From positions 1 through 64,000 of the forward strand of contig NZ_JACJUD010000005.1 of NCBI RefSeq assembly GCF_014174475.1: DNA of 64,000 nt. The letters are read 5' to 3'. The position numbers and the translations under genes were made by a program. Origin of the DNA: Aquipseudomonas ullengensis. Its GTDB lineage: Bacteria > Pseudomonadota > Gammaproteobacteria > Pseudomonadales > Pseudomonadaceae. Positions 45,813 to 55,121 of the stretch are shown here, one piece after another (the stretch's first letter is position 1; each line of letters opens with the position of its first letter). A model generated the notes under the pieces. The model worked only from the letters and a program-made list of their open reading frames with translations, searched no databases and had not been told where the DNA came from.

Positions 45813-45813
<1 letters not shown>
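44998..45813 (-). CDS. pabC: Aminodeoxychorismate lyase (folate synthesis)
   Basis: Cleaves 4-amino-4-deoxychorismate to p-aminobenzoate and pyruvate. A 271-residue class IV aminotransferase-fold PLP enzyme with the Schiff-base lysine at Lys140 (AGLKHLNRLEQV). The start overlaps the fabF stop by 1 nt (TGATG coupling). Confidence 0.93.
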
Positions 45814-47057
<1,244 letters not shown>

Positions 47058-47099
47058 AGCGAAATCCTCTTGTTTTGTTTGAAACGCTACCACCCACTA

Positions 47100-47137
47100 A
47101 AGAAAAACCGCACGCCTCGCTAGAGGCAGTGCGGTTT
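47100..47137 (-). terminator. Terminator/attenuator between acpP and fabF
   Basis: AAACCGCAC (47105-47113) pairs with GTGCGGTTT (47129-47137), with inner GCCTC/GAGGC, giving about 14 bp. On the minus strand it runs into TTTTTCTTT. Partial readthrough would still express fabF. Confidence 0.85.
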
Positions 47138-47170
47138 CTCCTGGTCCGAAAACCGTCGATTACTGATCAA

Positions 47171-47404
47171 TCAGCCGTGGGCGTTGATGTAGTCGATGGC
47201 TTCCTGAACGGTGGTGATCTTCTCAGCTTGCTCGTCCGGAATCTCGGTCTCGAATTCCTCTTCCAGAGCCATCACCAGCTCAACGGTGTCAAGGGAGTCG
47301 GCGCCCAGGTCTTCTACGAAGGAAGCGCTGTTGGTGACTTCATCTTCTTTAACGCCCAGTTGCTCGGCGACGATTTTCTTGACGCGTTCTTCGATGGTGC
47401 TCAT
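47171..47404 (-). CDS. acpP: Acyl carrier protein
   Basis: A 77-residue acidic carrier protein with the phosphopantetheine serine at Ser37 ([18 protein letters not shown]). It is the hub of fatty-acid synthesis. It has its own promoter (47452-47479), as expected from the very high expression of acpP, and a terminator beyond its stop. Confidence 0.98.
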   Translation of the reverse strand: MSTIEERVKKIVAEQLGVKEDEVTNSASFVEDLGADSLDTVELVMALEEEFETEIPDEQAEKITTVQEAIDYINAHG

Positions 47405-47451
47405 GTCTTGTTTTCACTCCTATGGAAAAAATCCGTGCAGCTGAGCCGCAG

Positions 47452-47479
47452 TGTATAGAAAGGGTTTTCTAACTTTCAA
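47452..47479 (-). promoter_or_regulatory. acpP promoter
   Basis: On the minus strand TTGAAA (47479-47474), 16 nt, TATACA (47457-47452): the strongest sigma-70 match in the region, about 45 nt upstream of the acpP start. Confidence 0.75.
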
Positions 47480-47591
47480 GCCAAACGCCTGACCCTTCTG
47501 GAACAGTTCACGTCGCTGTCTACGGCCAGTTGCACTTTTGTAACGACTTTAGACAGGTTTTATGACAGTTTCCTGAAGGCTCGAGTCACAT

Positions 47592-48335
47592 TCAGCTCAT
47601 GTACATGCCGCCATTCACCGGTACGGTAGCACCTGTGACGTAGGCTGCGCCGTCGGAGGCCAGGAAGCCAACTACTTTGGCAATTTCTTCCGCCTGCCCC
47701 AGGCGCCCCAGAGGAATCTGGGTCAGCAGTGCTTCACGCTGGGCTTCCGGCAGCTCGCGGGTCATGTCGGTATCGATGAAGCCTGGCGCCACCGAATTCA
47801 CGGTGATCGAGCGCGAGCCGACTTCACGCGCGAGGGCGCGACTGAAGCCTTCCAGCCCGGCCTTGGCCGCCGCGTAGTTGACCTGCCCGGCATTGCCCAT
47901 GGCACCGACCACCGAACCGATGCTGATAATGCGCCCCCAGCGCGCCTTGGTCATGCCACGCAGCACAGCCTTGGACAGACGGAACAGGCTATTGAGGTTG
48001 GTATTGATCACATCGGACCATTCCTCGTCCTTCATTCGCAGCATCAGGTTGTCGCGGGTGATGCCGGCGTTATTGACTAGGATCGCCACGCTGCCGAAAT
48101 CCTTCTGGATCTGCTCCAGCACACTGCTGACCGATTCATTGTCGCTGACGTCCAGCACCAGCCCGGCACCCTGAATGCCATTGGCCTTCAACGCCTCGCC
48201 GATACGCTCGGCGCCAGCCGCGGAAGTGGCCGTGCCGATGACCAGCGCACCCTGACGACCCAGCTCGAAAGCGATCGCCTGGCCGATGCCACGGCTAGCG
48301 CCCGTTACCAATGCAACCTTACCTTGCAGACTCAT
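47592..48335 (-). CDS. fabG: 3-oxoacyl-ACP reductase
   Basis: NADPH-dependent ketoreductase of fatty-acid synthesis. A 247-residue short-chain dehydrogenase: TGASRGIG cofactor loop, NNAGIT, catalytic Ser in ISIGSVVGAMG and YAAAKAG (Tyr and Lys). The start at 48335 (MSLQGKVALVTG) is the family start; upstream open frame is not coding. It lies 19 nt after fabD. Confidence 0.97.
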   Translation of the reverse strand: MSLQGKVALVTGASRGIGQAIAFELGRQGALVIGTATSAAGAERIGEALKANGIQGAGLVLDVSDNESVSSVLEQIQKDFGSVAILVNNAGITRDNLMLRMKDEEWSDVINTNLNSLFRLSKAVLRGMTKARWGRIISIGSVVGAMGNAGQVNYAAAKAGLEGFSRALAREVGSRSITVNSVAPGFIDTDMTRELPEAQREALLTQIPLGRLGQAEEIAKVVGFLASDGAAYVTGATVPVNGGMYMS

Positions 48336-48354
48336 GTGCTCTCTCCTTGCCAGA

Positions 48355-49290
48355 TCAGACCAGGGCCGCACGAGCCGCTGCAAAAGCGTCCGCACTGTCC
48401 AGATTGTGAGTAGTGATGCCTTTCACGCAGCGCTTGTTCAAACCAGCCAGCACCTTGCCCGGGCCGCATTCGACCAGCTCTGTAACGCCTTGCGCCGCCA
48501 GGAACTGCACGCTTTCCACCCAGCGCACCGGACTGTACAGCTGCGCCAGCAAATCACGCTTGAGGGTATCCAGGTCAGCAGGTACCGCCGCACTGACGTT
48601 CTGCACCAGGGAAATACTCGGCATGCTCCAATTCAGCGCAGCCACGGACTCGGCGAACTTCTCCGCCGCCGGACGCATCAGCGCACAATGCGACGGTACG
48701 CTGACCGGCAGCGGCATGGCACGCTTGGCGCCACGGGCCTTGCAGGCCTCGATCGCACGCTCGACAGCAGCCGCACCGCCGGCAATTACCACTTGGCCCG
48801 GTGCGTTGAAGTTCACCGCACTGACCACTTCGCCATTGGCCGCTTCGGCGCAGGCGTCCAGTACATCGGCGTCCTCCAGACCGAGAATCGCCGCCATGCC
48901 ACCCTGCCCTGCTGGTACGGCTTGTTGCATCAACTGACCACGCAATTCGACCAGTTTGACTGCCTCGGTGAGACTCAGACTGCCGGCAGCCACCAGCGCC
49001 GAATACTCACCCAGGCTGTGCCCGGCGACGAAAGCCGGCTGTGCACCACTATCAGCCAGCCACTGACGCCACAACGCGATGGAAGCCGTGAGAATGGCCG
49101 GCTGCGTCTTGTCCGTCTGATTCAAACGCTCTTCCGGCCCCTGCTGAGTCAGCGCCCACAGGTCATAACCAAGCGCTTCGGAGGCTTCGCCAAAGGTATC
49201 CAGAACCCGTTGCTGCTGAGCGTGCTCGGCCAGCATGCCGAGCGACTGCGAACCTTGGCCGGGAAAGACAAATGCGAGGGAGGTGGGCAT
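48355..49290 (-). CDS. fabD: Malonyl-CoA:ACP transacylase
   Basis: Loads malonate onto ACP. A 311-residue acyltransferase: FVFPGQGSQSLG at the N-terminus, the active serine in VAGHSLGEYSAL, and a catalytic His in VPSHCALM. The ATG at 49290 has GGGAA upstream; a TTG just before it is ignored. Between plsX (164 nt) and fabG. Confidence 0.97.
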   Translation of the reverse strand: MPTSLAFVFPGQGSQSLGMLAEHAQQQRVLDTFGEASEALGYDLWALTQQGPEERLNQTDKTQPAILTASIALWRQWLADSGAQPAFVAGHSLGEYSALVAAGSLSLTEAVKLVELRGQLMQQAVPAGQGGMAAILGLEDADVLDACAEAANGEVVSAVNFNAPGQVVIAGGAAAVERAIEACKARGAKRAMPLPVSVPSHCALMRPAAEKFAESVAALNWSMPSISLVQNVSAAVPADLDTLKRDLLAQLYSPVRWVESVQFLAAQGVTELVECGPGKVLAGLNKRCVKGITTHNLDSADAFAAARAALV

Positions 49291-49454
49291 CAAAACATTC
49301 CCTTATCAATGAGTTGGCTGGCGCGACAGCGCCAGACTGTGGAACTGCACATTGGATGACACGGAAAAACCTGCGGTCACAGTGCGGAGCAATCTCGGCT
49401 TGGAACCAGCGAAATCAATAGGGTTCAGCGGGCAGGACATGCGCCCCATCTTAT

Positions 49455-50465
49455 TTAGAGAAGAAGGTCTTCCAAACGACCGTGCAGGCGCTGCGGCAGA
49501 TTTTCGCGCACCTCGACCAGCGCACGACGAATGGCGCTCTGGAAGCCCTCGACGCCAGCCGCACCATGGCTTTTCACCACAATGCCCTGCAAACCGAGAA
49601 AGCTGGCACCGTTGTGCCGCGCGGGCGCCAGGTCACTGCGCAGACGCCGCAGCAGCGGCAATGCCATGCTGCCAACCAGGCGCGCCGCCAGACCGTCATT
49701 GAACAGTGCTTCGATACGCGCCAGGATCATCGACGCCAGGCCTTCGCTGGACTTGAGCAGGATGTTGCCGACAAAACCGTCGCACACCACCACATCTGCT
49801 TCACCGCGATACAGGCCGTCACCCTCGATAAAACCGGTGTAATTCAGCCCCTGCGCCTGCTGCAGGAGGCTGGCGGCCAGCTTGACCTGCTGATTGCCTT
49901 TGATTTCTTCCATGCCGACATTCAGCAGCGCCACGCGCGGTCGCACTACACCCAGCGCCTCGGCAGCCACGGAACCCATGACAGCAAACTGATAGAGGTG
50001 CTCGGCGCTGCAATCGACATTGGCACCCAGATCGAGCAAATGGCATACGCCTTTCGCGGTCGGCACGGCACTGACCATCGCCGGCCGATCGATTCCCGGC
50101 AAGGTTTTCAGCACATAACGGGAAAGCGCCATCAACGCACCGGTGTTGCCGGCACTGACACACGCCTGCGCCCGACCACTGCGCACCAGCTCGAGCGCTA
50201 CACGCATCGACGCATCAGGTTTGCCACGCAAGGCTTGGGAAGGACGCTCGTCCATGCCGATGACTTCACTGGCGTGCTCAACGCGCAGGCGTGCGCGATC
50301 GACACCCGGGTGGCGGGCAATCAGTTCTTCGAGAATGGGGGCTTGGCCGACAAGGACCAGGTGCAGCGAGGGGAACTCAGCCAGACAGGCGACGCTGGCT
50401 GGAACAATGCAGTGGGGACCGAAGTCCCCACCCATTGCATCAATCGCGATCAGCGGAGCGGACAA
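49455..50465 (-). CDS. plsX: Phosphate acyltransferase PlsX
   Basis: Converts acyl-ACP to acyl phosphate for phospholipid synthesis. A 336-residue peripheral membrane enzyme starting [12 protein letters not shown], with the [12 protein letters not shown] and [14 protein letters not shown] signatures. It follows rpmF by 3 nt, the conserved rpmF-plsX-fab order. Confidence 0.97.
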   Translation of the reverse strand: MSAPLIAIDAMGGDFGPHCIVPASVACLAEFPSLHLVLVGQAPILEELIARHPGVDRARLRVEHASEVIGMDERPSQALRGKPDASMRVALELVRSGRAQACVSAGNTGALMALSRYVLKTLPGIDRPAMVSAVPTAKGVCHLLDLGANVDCSAEHLYQFAVMGSVAAEALGVVRPRVALLNVGMEEIKGNQQVKLAASLLQQAQGLNYTGFIEGDGLYRGEADVVVCDGFVGNILLKSSEGLASMILARIEALFNDGLAARLVGSMALPLLRRLRSDLAPARHNGASFLGLQGIVVKSHGAAGVEGFQSAIRRALVEVRENLPQRLHGRLEDLLL

Positions 50466-50468
50466 GGA

Positions 50469-50651
50469 TTACTCGTCAGCGCCCTTGTCGATCACTTTAC
50501 GACCACGGTATACGCCTTCTGGCGAAACGTGGTGGCGCAGGTGAACTTCACCGGTGCTCTTCTCGACGGACAGGGTGCTGGCCTCGAGAGCATCGTGGGA
50601 ACGACGCATGTCGCGGGCAGAGCGGGATTTTTTGTTCTGCTGAACAGCCAT
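50469..50651 (-). CDS. rpmF: Large ribosomal subunit protein bL32
   Basis: A 60-residue basic ribosomal protein, [20 protein letters not shown] at the N-terminus and [15 protein letters not shown] near the end. It lacks the four zinc-binding cysteines of the C+ form and so is the zinc-independent type. Coupled to yceD (13-nt gap) and plsX. Confidence 0.98.
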   Translation of the reverse strand: MAVQQNKKSRSARDMRRSHDALEASTLSVEKSTGEVHLRHHVSPEGVYRGRKVIDKGADE

Positions 50652-50664
50652 AACTGATTAACTC

Positions 50665-51192
50665 CTAAACGTTTGGGTCACGCTTTAACTGCGCCAAAAC
50701 ACTGAACGGGTTGGACCGCGGTACCTCGTCCTCGCTCGACTCGGGCTCTTCGAGACCGGCCGGCTGCTGGCAATCTTCATGGGCATGGGCCGGAATGATG
50801 GGCAGAGCGAGCAACAGCTCATCTTCGACCAACGCCAGCAGATCCAATGGATCCTCACCCACTTCCAGCACGTCATAGCCCTTGGGCAGCGACTGGGTAT
50901 CCGCACCTTCCTTCACCACAGCGTAATCACACTCGCTTTGGATCGGCAGGACGACCAGTTCCAGACAACGCTGGCAAATCATCTTGACCTCAACCCGCAG
51001 CTCGCTATGAATACTCACAGCGCGGCGCTCACCACGTACGAAGTCCAGCTTCGCATGCACCGTACCGACATTATCTGTCAGCGGGTCGCACAGACGCTCC
51101 AAACTTGCCAGCGGTATCACCCCCTCAAGGGTCACACCACGATCGGCCAGTTTGCGCGGATCAACGTGAGGTGGAATCGGTCCGTTCAACAT
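50665..51192 (-). CDS. yceD: YceD family protein (DUF177)
   Basis: A 175-residue conserved protein always found before rpmF, thought to be involved in 23S rRNA accumulation. It has a CQRCLELVVLPIQSECDY segment (the usual CxxC) and an acidic C-terminal half. First gene of the yceD-rpmF-plsX-fab operon. Confidence 0.9.
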   Translation of the reverse strand: MLNGPIPPHVDPRKLADRGVTLEGVIPLASLERLCDPLTDNVGTVHAKLDFVRGERRAVSIHSELRVEVKMICQRCLELVVLPIQSECDYAVVKEGADTQSLPKGYDVLEVGEDPLDLLALVEDELLLALPIIPAHAHEDCQQPAGLEEPESSEDEVPRSNPFSVLAQLKRDPNV

Positions 51193-51300
51193 AGGCGCGA
51201 CATTCTAGGGATGCACCCTACCCCTGTCAAAGGAAATTCCGGACTGTCCGTCGCCTGGCGCAGCCACTAGAATTTCGCACCACTCAATCAGGAGACACCC

Positions 51301-51879
51301 ATGCAGCCTCTGGTGCTTGCATCGAGCTCGCCCTACCGCCGAGAGCTGCTGACGCGCCTGCGCCAGCCCTTCACCTGGAGCGCGCCTGCAGTCGACGAAA
51401 CCCCACACCCCGGCGAAAACGCTGAAAACCTGGTACGCCGCCTGGCCGAAAGCAAGGCACGCGCCCTCTCAGAAGCACATCCGCACCACCTGATCATCGG
51501 CTCCGACCAGGTCGCAGTGCTTGGCGAGCAGATCCTCGGCAAACCCCATGACTTTACCCGCGCCCACCGCCAACTAGTGGCCGCCAGCGGTACCAGCGTG
51601 ACCTTTATTACCGGACTGGCCGTACTCAATAGCGCCACTGGTGACTGCCAGATCGACGCCATTCCGTTCACCGTACATTTTCGCCAACTGAGCGACGAAC
51701 AGATCAACCGCTACCTCGAAGCCGAACAACCCTACGACTGCGCCGGCAGCTTCAAGGCCGAAGGCCTGGGCGTGAGCCTGTTCCGCGCCACCGAGGGCGA
51801 GGACGCCACCAGCCTGGTCGGCCTACCATTGATCCGCCTGGTCAGCATGCTCAACAATCAGGGAGTCAGCATCCCTTGA
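51301..51879 (+). CDS. Maf/YceF-type nucleotide pyrophosphatase
   Basis: A 192-residue Maf-fold house-cleaning nucleotide pyrophosphatase. LASSSPYRRELL and GSDQVAVLGEQILGKP are the signatures. The YceF subgroup, which this resembles in its YDCAGSFKAEGLG segment, hydrolyses m7GTP. AGGAGA lies 6 nt before the ATG. Divergent from yceD. Confidence 0.93.
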   Translation: MQPLVLASSSPYRRELLTRLRQPFTWSAPAVDETPHPGENAENLVRRLAESKARALSEAHPHHLIIGSDQVAVLGEQILGKPHDFTRAHRQLVAASGTSVTFITGLAVLNSATGDCQIDAIPFTVHFRQLSDEQINRYLEAEQPYDCAGSFKAEGLGVSLFRATEGEDATSLVGLPLIRLVSMLNNQGVSIP

Positions 51880-51900
51880 GCCACATACCCATATAAATGA

Positions 51901-51925
51901 AGAAGCCCGGAAAATCCGGGCTTCT
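51901..51925. terminator. Bidirectional terminator between maf and sppA
   Basis: AGAAGCCCGG (51901-51910) and CCGGGCTTCT (51916-51925) form a 10-bp stem. T-rich sequence follows on both strands, so it can serve both convergent genes. Confidence 0.88.
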
Positions 51926-51943
51926 TTTCTCAGCTATCCAACG

Positions 51944-52924
51944 TTAACGCAGCGACGGCCCCTGGAAGCCCATCCAGATCGACATACGCTCAGCCACACT
52001 AGTGCCGAGCTTCTTGGCGAAACGATCCAGCGGATTGTCCTGGCGGGTGTAGTCGACGATTTCTTTGGCGCCGATCACTTCCCTCGCCACATAGCTAGCA
52101 CTGCCCAGCGCATCGACCAACCCCAACCCCAGTGCCTGCTCACCCGACCAGATGAGGCCGGAAAACAATTCAGGATGCTCGGCAGATTTCAACCGATCAC
52201 CACGCCCCTTCTTCACGCTGTCGATGAACTGCTTATGGGTGGTTTCCAGCACGCCTTGCCAGAACTGGGTTTCCTCCGCCTTCTGCGGCTGGAACGGATC
52301 AAGAAAGGCCTTGTGCGCCCCCGAGGTATAGACCCGGCGATCGACACCCACCTTTTCCATCACCCCAACGAAACCAAAAGTCGCCGCCGTCACACCAATG
52401 GAACCCACCAAACTGGCCTTGTCGGCATAGATCTGGTCAGCCGCACTGGCGATGTAATAGGCACCGGAAGCCCCCAGATCCGTGATTACCGCATAGACCT
52501 TCACATCCGGATGCTCGCCGCGCAGGCGTTTGATCTCGTCGTAGATATAGCCGGACTGCACTGGACTGCCGCCAGGACTGTTGATGCGCAGCACCACGCC
52601 CTTGGTTTTCTCGTCTTCGAAGGCGGCACGCAAACTGCCGACGACATTGTCGGCACTGGCATTTTCGTCTGCCATGATCATGCCTTTGACCTCGATCAGC
52701 GCCGTATGCTCAGAGCCCGCCGCGGCACTCTTCTTCAGATCAAGACCTGGCATGAACAGCGCCAGCGCGCCAAACAGGTAAACAAACGTCAGCAGCTTGA
52801 AAAATATCCCCCAGCGCCGCGAACTCCGCTGCTCGTGCACGCTCGCCAGCAGCGTTTTCTCCAGCAACTTCCAGCTCTTGTCATCGCCACTAGCAGCGCC
52901 CGACACCTTGCCTTCATCCGACAT
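51944..52924 (-). CDS. sppA: SppA-type signal peptide peptidase (S49, short form)
   Basis: A 326-residue inner-membrane serine protease that clears cleaved signal peptides. There is one membrane helix near residues 40-60, then the S49 domain with the nucleophile in GASGAYYIAS and the general-base lysine in YTSGAHKAF. It is the single-domain form, about half the length of E. coli SppA. The start at 52924 (MSDEGKVSG) overlaps the HAD gene by 11 nt. Confidence 0.92.
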   Translation of the reverse strand: MSDEGKVSGAASGDDKSWKLLEKTLLASVHEQRSSRRWGIFFKLLTFVYLFGALALFMPGLDLKKSAAAGSEHTALIEVKGMIMADENASADNVVGSLRAAFEDEKTKGVVLRINSPGGSPVQSGYIYDEIKRLRGEHPDVKVYAVITDLGASGAYYIASAADQIYADKASLVGSIGVTAATFGFVGVMEKVGVDRRVYTSGAHKAFLDPFQPQKAEETQFWQGVLETTHKQFIDSVKKGRGDRLKSAEHPELFSGLIWSGEQALGLGLVDALGSASYVAREVIGAKEIVDYTRQDNPLDRFAKKLGTSVAERMSIWMGFQGPSLR

Positions 52925-53609
52925 ACTCGCCCACCTTGATGGCCTTTTCATGTACGCGCGACCCAAGCCAGGCGCGCAATTCGGAAAACTCATTGATAGC
53001 CAGCTTCGGGCCATGCACCTTGAGACTGTCTAGCGACTGCGCCCCAAAACCGACCGCAACCGAATCCATCCCTGCGTTGCGCGCCATCTGCAAATCGAAG
53101 ACCGAGTCACCCACCATCAGCGCCTGCTCGGGCGCCAAATGAAAATGCGCCAGAATCTCCTGCAGCATCAGCGGATGCGGCTTGCTTGCCGTTTCATCGG
53201 CGCAGCGGGTGATATCGAAATAATCCAGCCAACCCCGCCCCTGCAGCACGCGCTGTAGGCCATGCCGACTTTTTCCGGTAGCCACCGCCAGCTGATAGCC
53301 CTGAGCACGAAACGCCTCAAGCGACTCGGCAACACCCAAAAACAACGGCGAAGGCTCACTTTCCAGCTGCAGGTACTGCTCGCTGTAGGCACACAGAAAC
53401 CGCTCGTTCAATAACGGATCATCGATATCGGGATAAAGCTGCGCAATCGCTTCCGGCAATGCCAGCCCGATGATGCCCTTGACCAACTCATCATCAAGTC
53501 GCGACAAGCCACAAACATCGGCCGCCAGGTGCATGGCCTCGACAATACGACCGATGGAGTTCACCAACGTGCCATCCCAATCGAAGATCAGCAGACGATA
53601 GTCACGCAC
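52914..53609 (-). CDS. HAD-family phosphatase (phosphoglycolate-phosphatase-like)
   Basis: A 231-residue HAD subfamily IA enzyme: [10 protein letters not shown] (Asp10, Asp12) nucleophile motif, [10 protein letters not shown] motif II, KPHP lysine, and [14 protein letters not shown] motif III/IV. GTG at 53609 with GGAG upstream is the start, overlapping the rluC stop by 8 nt. Likely substrate is a small phosphometabolite. Confidence 0.88.
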   Translation of the reverse strand: MRDYRLLIFDWDGTLVNSIGRIVEAMHLAADVCGLSRLDDELVKGIIGLALPEAIAQLYPDIDDPLLNERFLCAYSEQYLQLESEPSPLFLGVAESLEAFRAQGYQLAVATGKSRHGLQRVLQGRGWLDYFDITRCADETASKPHPLMLQEILAHFHLAPEQALMVGDSVFDLQMARNAGMDSVAVGFGAQSLDSLKVHGPKLAINEFSELRAWLGSRVHEKAIKVGEYVG

Positions 53610-54555
53610 CCAAACGCTCCAGGGTCCGCGCCCACATCTCATCGACCGGCGCCTCGACCTGCAACACCTGCCCATCCGGCAGCGTGATCTTCAGGGCATA
53701 GGCGTGCAAAAACAGGCGCTTGCCACCCAGGTCGCGCATTTCGCGGGAAAAATCGTCATCGCCGTACTTGCTGTCGCCGGCAATCGAATGGCCGGCATGC
53801 ATGGCGTGCACACGAATCTGATGGGTACGCCCGGTGATCGGACTGGCCTCGATCAGGGTGGCGAACTCGCCAAAGCGGCGCAGCACGCGAAATTCGGTGA
53901 GCGCCTCCTTGCCCTCCGGATTCACCTCAACCATGCGCTCACCCGAACGCAGATTGCTTTTCAGCAATGGCGCACTGATGCGCTTCTTCGATGTAGGCCA
54001 ATTGCCACGCACCAGCGCCATGTAGCGCTTGTCTACACCATCGCCGCGCAGCGCCTCGTGCAGGTGACGCAACATGCTGCGCTTCTTGGCGATCATCAGC
54101 AGGCCGGAGGTGTCGCGATCGATGCGGTGTACCAGCTCGATATCCTTGCAATCCGGGCGCAACTGGCGAAAGGCCTCGATCACCCCGTAATTGAGACCGC
54201 TACCGCCATGCACGGCAATACCGGCCGGCTTGTTCAGCACGATCAGCGCCTTGTCCTCGAAAACGATGGCCGCCTCGAGACGCTCGAGCAGCCCCTGCGC
54301 CAACGGCTCCGGCTCGTCACGCTCAGCCAAGCGCAGCGGCGGAACCCGCACGATGTCACCCGCCTGCAATTTGTACTCAGGCTTGATCCGCCCCTTGTTA
54401 ACCCGCACCTCACCCTTGCGCAGGATGCGATAGATCAGGGTTTTCGGAACGCCCTTGAGCTGAGTGCGCAAAAAATTGTCGATGCGCTGGCCGGCAAGCT
54501 CCGGCGCAACCTCAAGCAGCTGGACGCCGGAGGTTGGAGAATTGTCAGTAGTCAT
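53602..54555 (-). CDS. rluC: 23S rRNA pseudouridine synthase RluC
   Basis: Isomerises U955, U2504 and U2580 of 23S rRNA (E. coli numbering). A 317-residue protein: S4 RNA-binding domain about residues 15-75, catalytic Asp in [13 protein letters not shown], and [20 protein letters not shown]. The ATG at 54555 (MTTDNSPT) matches relatives; an ATG four codons earlier has no better ribosome site. Divergent from rne. Confidence 0.95.
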   Translation of the reverse strand: MTTDNSPTSGVQLLEVAPELAGQRIDNFLRTQLKGVPKTLIYRILRKGEVRVNKGRIKPEYKLQAGDIVRVPPLRLAERDEPEPLAQGLLERLEAAIVFEDKALIVLNKPAGIAVHGGSGLNYGVIEAFRQLRPDCKDIELVHRIDRDTSGLLMIAKKRSMLRHLHEALRGDGVDKRYMALVRGNWPTSKKRISAPLLKSNLRSGERMVEVNPEGKEALTEFRVLRRFGEFATLIEASPITGRTHQIRVHAMHAGHSIAGDSKYGDDDFSREMRDLGGKRLFLHAYALKITLPDGQVLQVEAPVDEMWARTLERLGA

Positions 54556-55121
54556 GCTGGCGATCATAACAATTTTTTATGGAATTGAAGCACTTAATCA
54601 TTACTGATATAGTCGCGAACGCCGCCAAAAGCGGCCCGGTCAGTGGATGATCAACAACACAGCCATCCCTGCCGAGCGCAACCCTTTCAGGACGTGAGGC
54701 CGTCCGACGTGACCTTCGCCGCACTAGAGCGCGAAGAGCCCCGAAATCAAAGCCTTGAGCCATAGACGCGCAAGCCTCCCAAGGTAGCTTGCGGTAAATG
54801 CTAACCCGCTGCGGATTCTGCGAGCGGCACCCGATTTTAGCGATACGTGTAGGGTGGAGATGCACAACCGTCGGACTGCGTAGCAACAAAGCTTTCTCAG
54901 ACGCTTCATTATCGTCCGCAGCGATTGGTTGATTCCTCCCCTGACTGAGTGCTTCTGTCACCACAGCAAGCAGGAGCGTCGTCGCGGCCCAGGCCCCATT
55001 GGCCAAAGGTTGCTAGACACTGGAATGATTTACGCCCATTCCTGACGCGCCCTGACACCGACCGTGAGAGTCGTGTGTGCCAACCGCCGTTTCCGGCAGC
55101 ACCGGAAACCATTGGTACAAC
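54556..55121. other. 566-nt divergent region holding the rne leader
   Basis: It holds a strong promoter (54585-54613) for rne and then about 500 nt of untranslated leader. Several short inverted repeats are visible, but no ORF with a ribosome site. An open frame on the minus strand (about 54545-55006) is not credible. Confidence 0.7.
54585..54613 (+). promoter_or_regulatory. rne promoter
   Basis: TTGAAG (54585-54590), 17 nt, TATAGT (54608-54613), predicting a start near 54620 and a leader of about 500 nt. The promoter is very close to the rluC start on the other strand. Confidence 0.75.

Noticed and set aside
54545-55006. 153-codon minus-strand ORF in the rne leader
   Set aside because: No ribosome site or family match, and it overlaps the rne promoter; leader function is more plausible.
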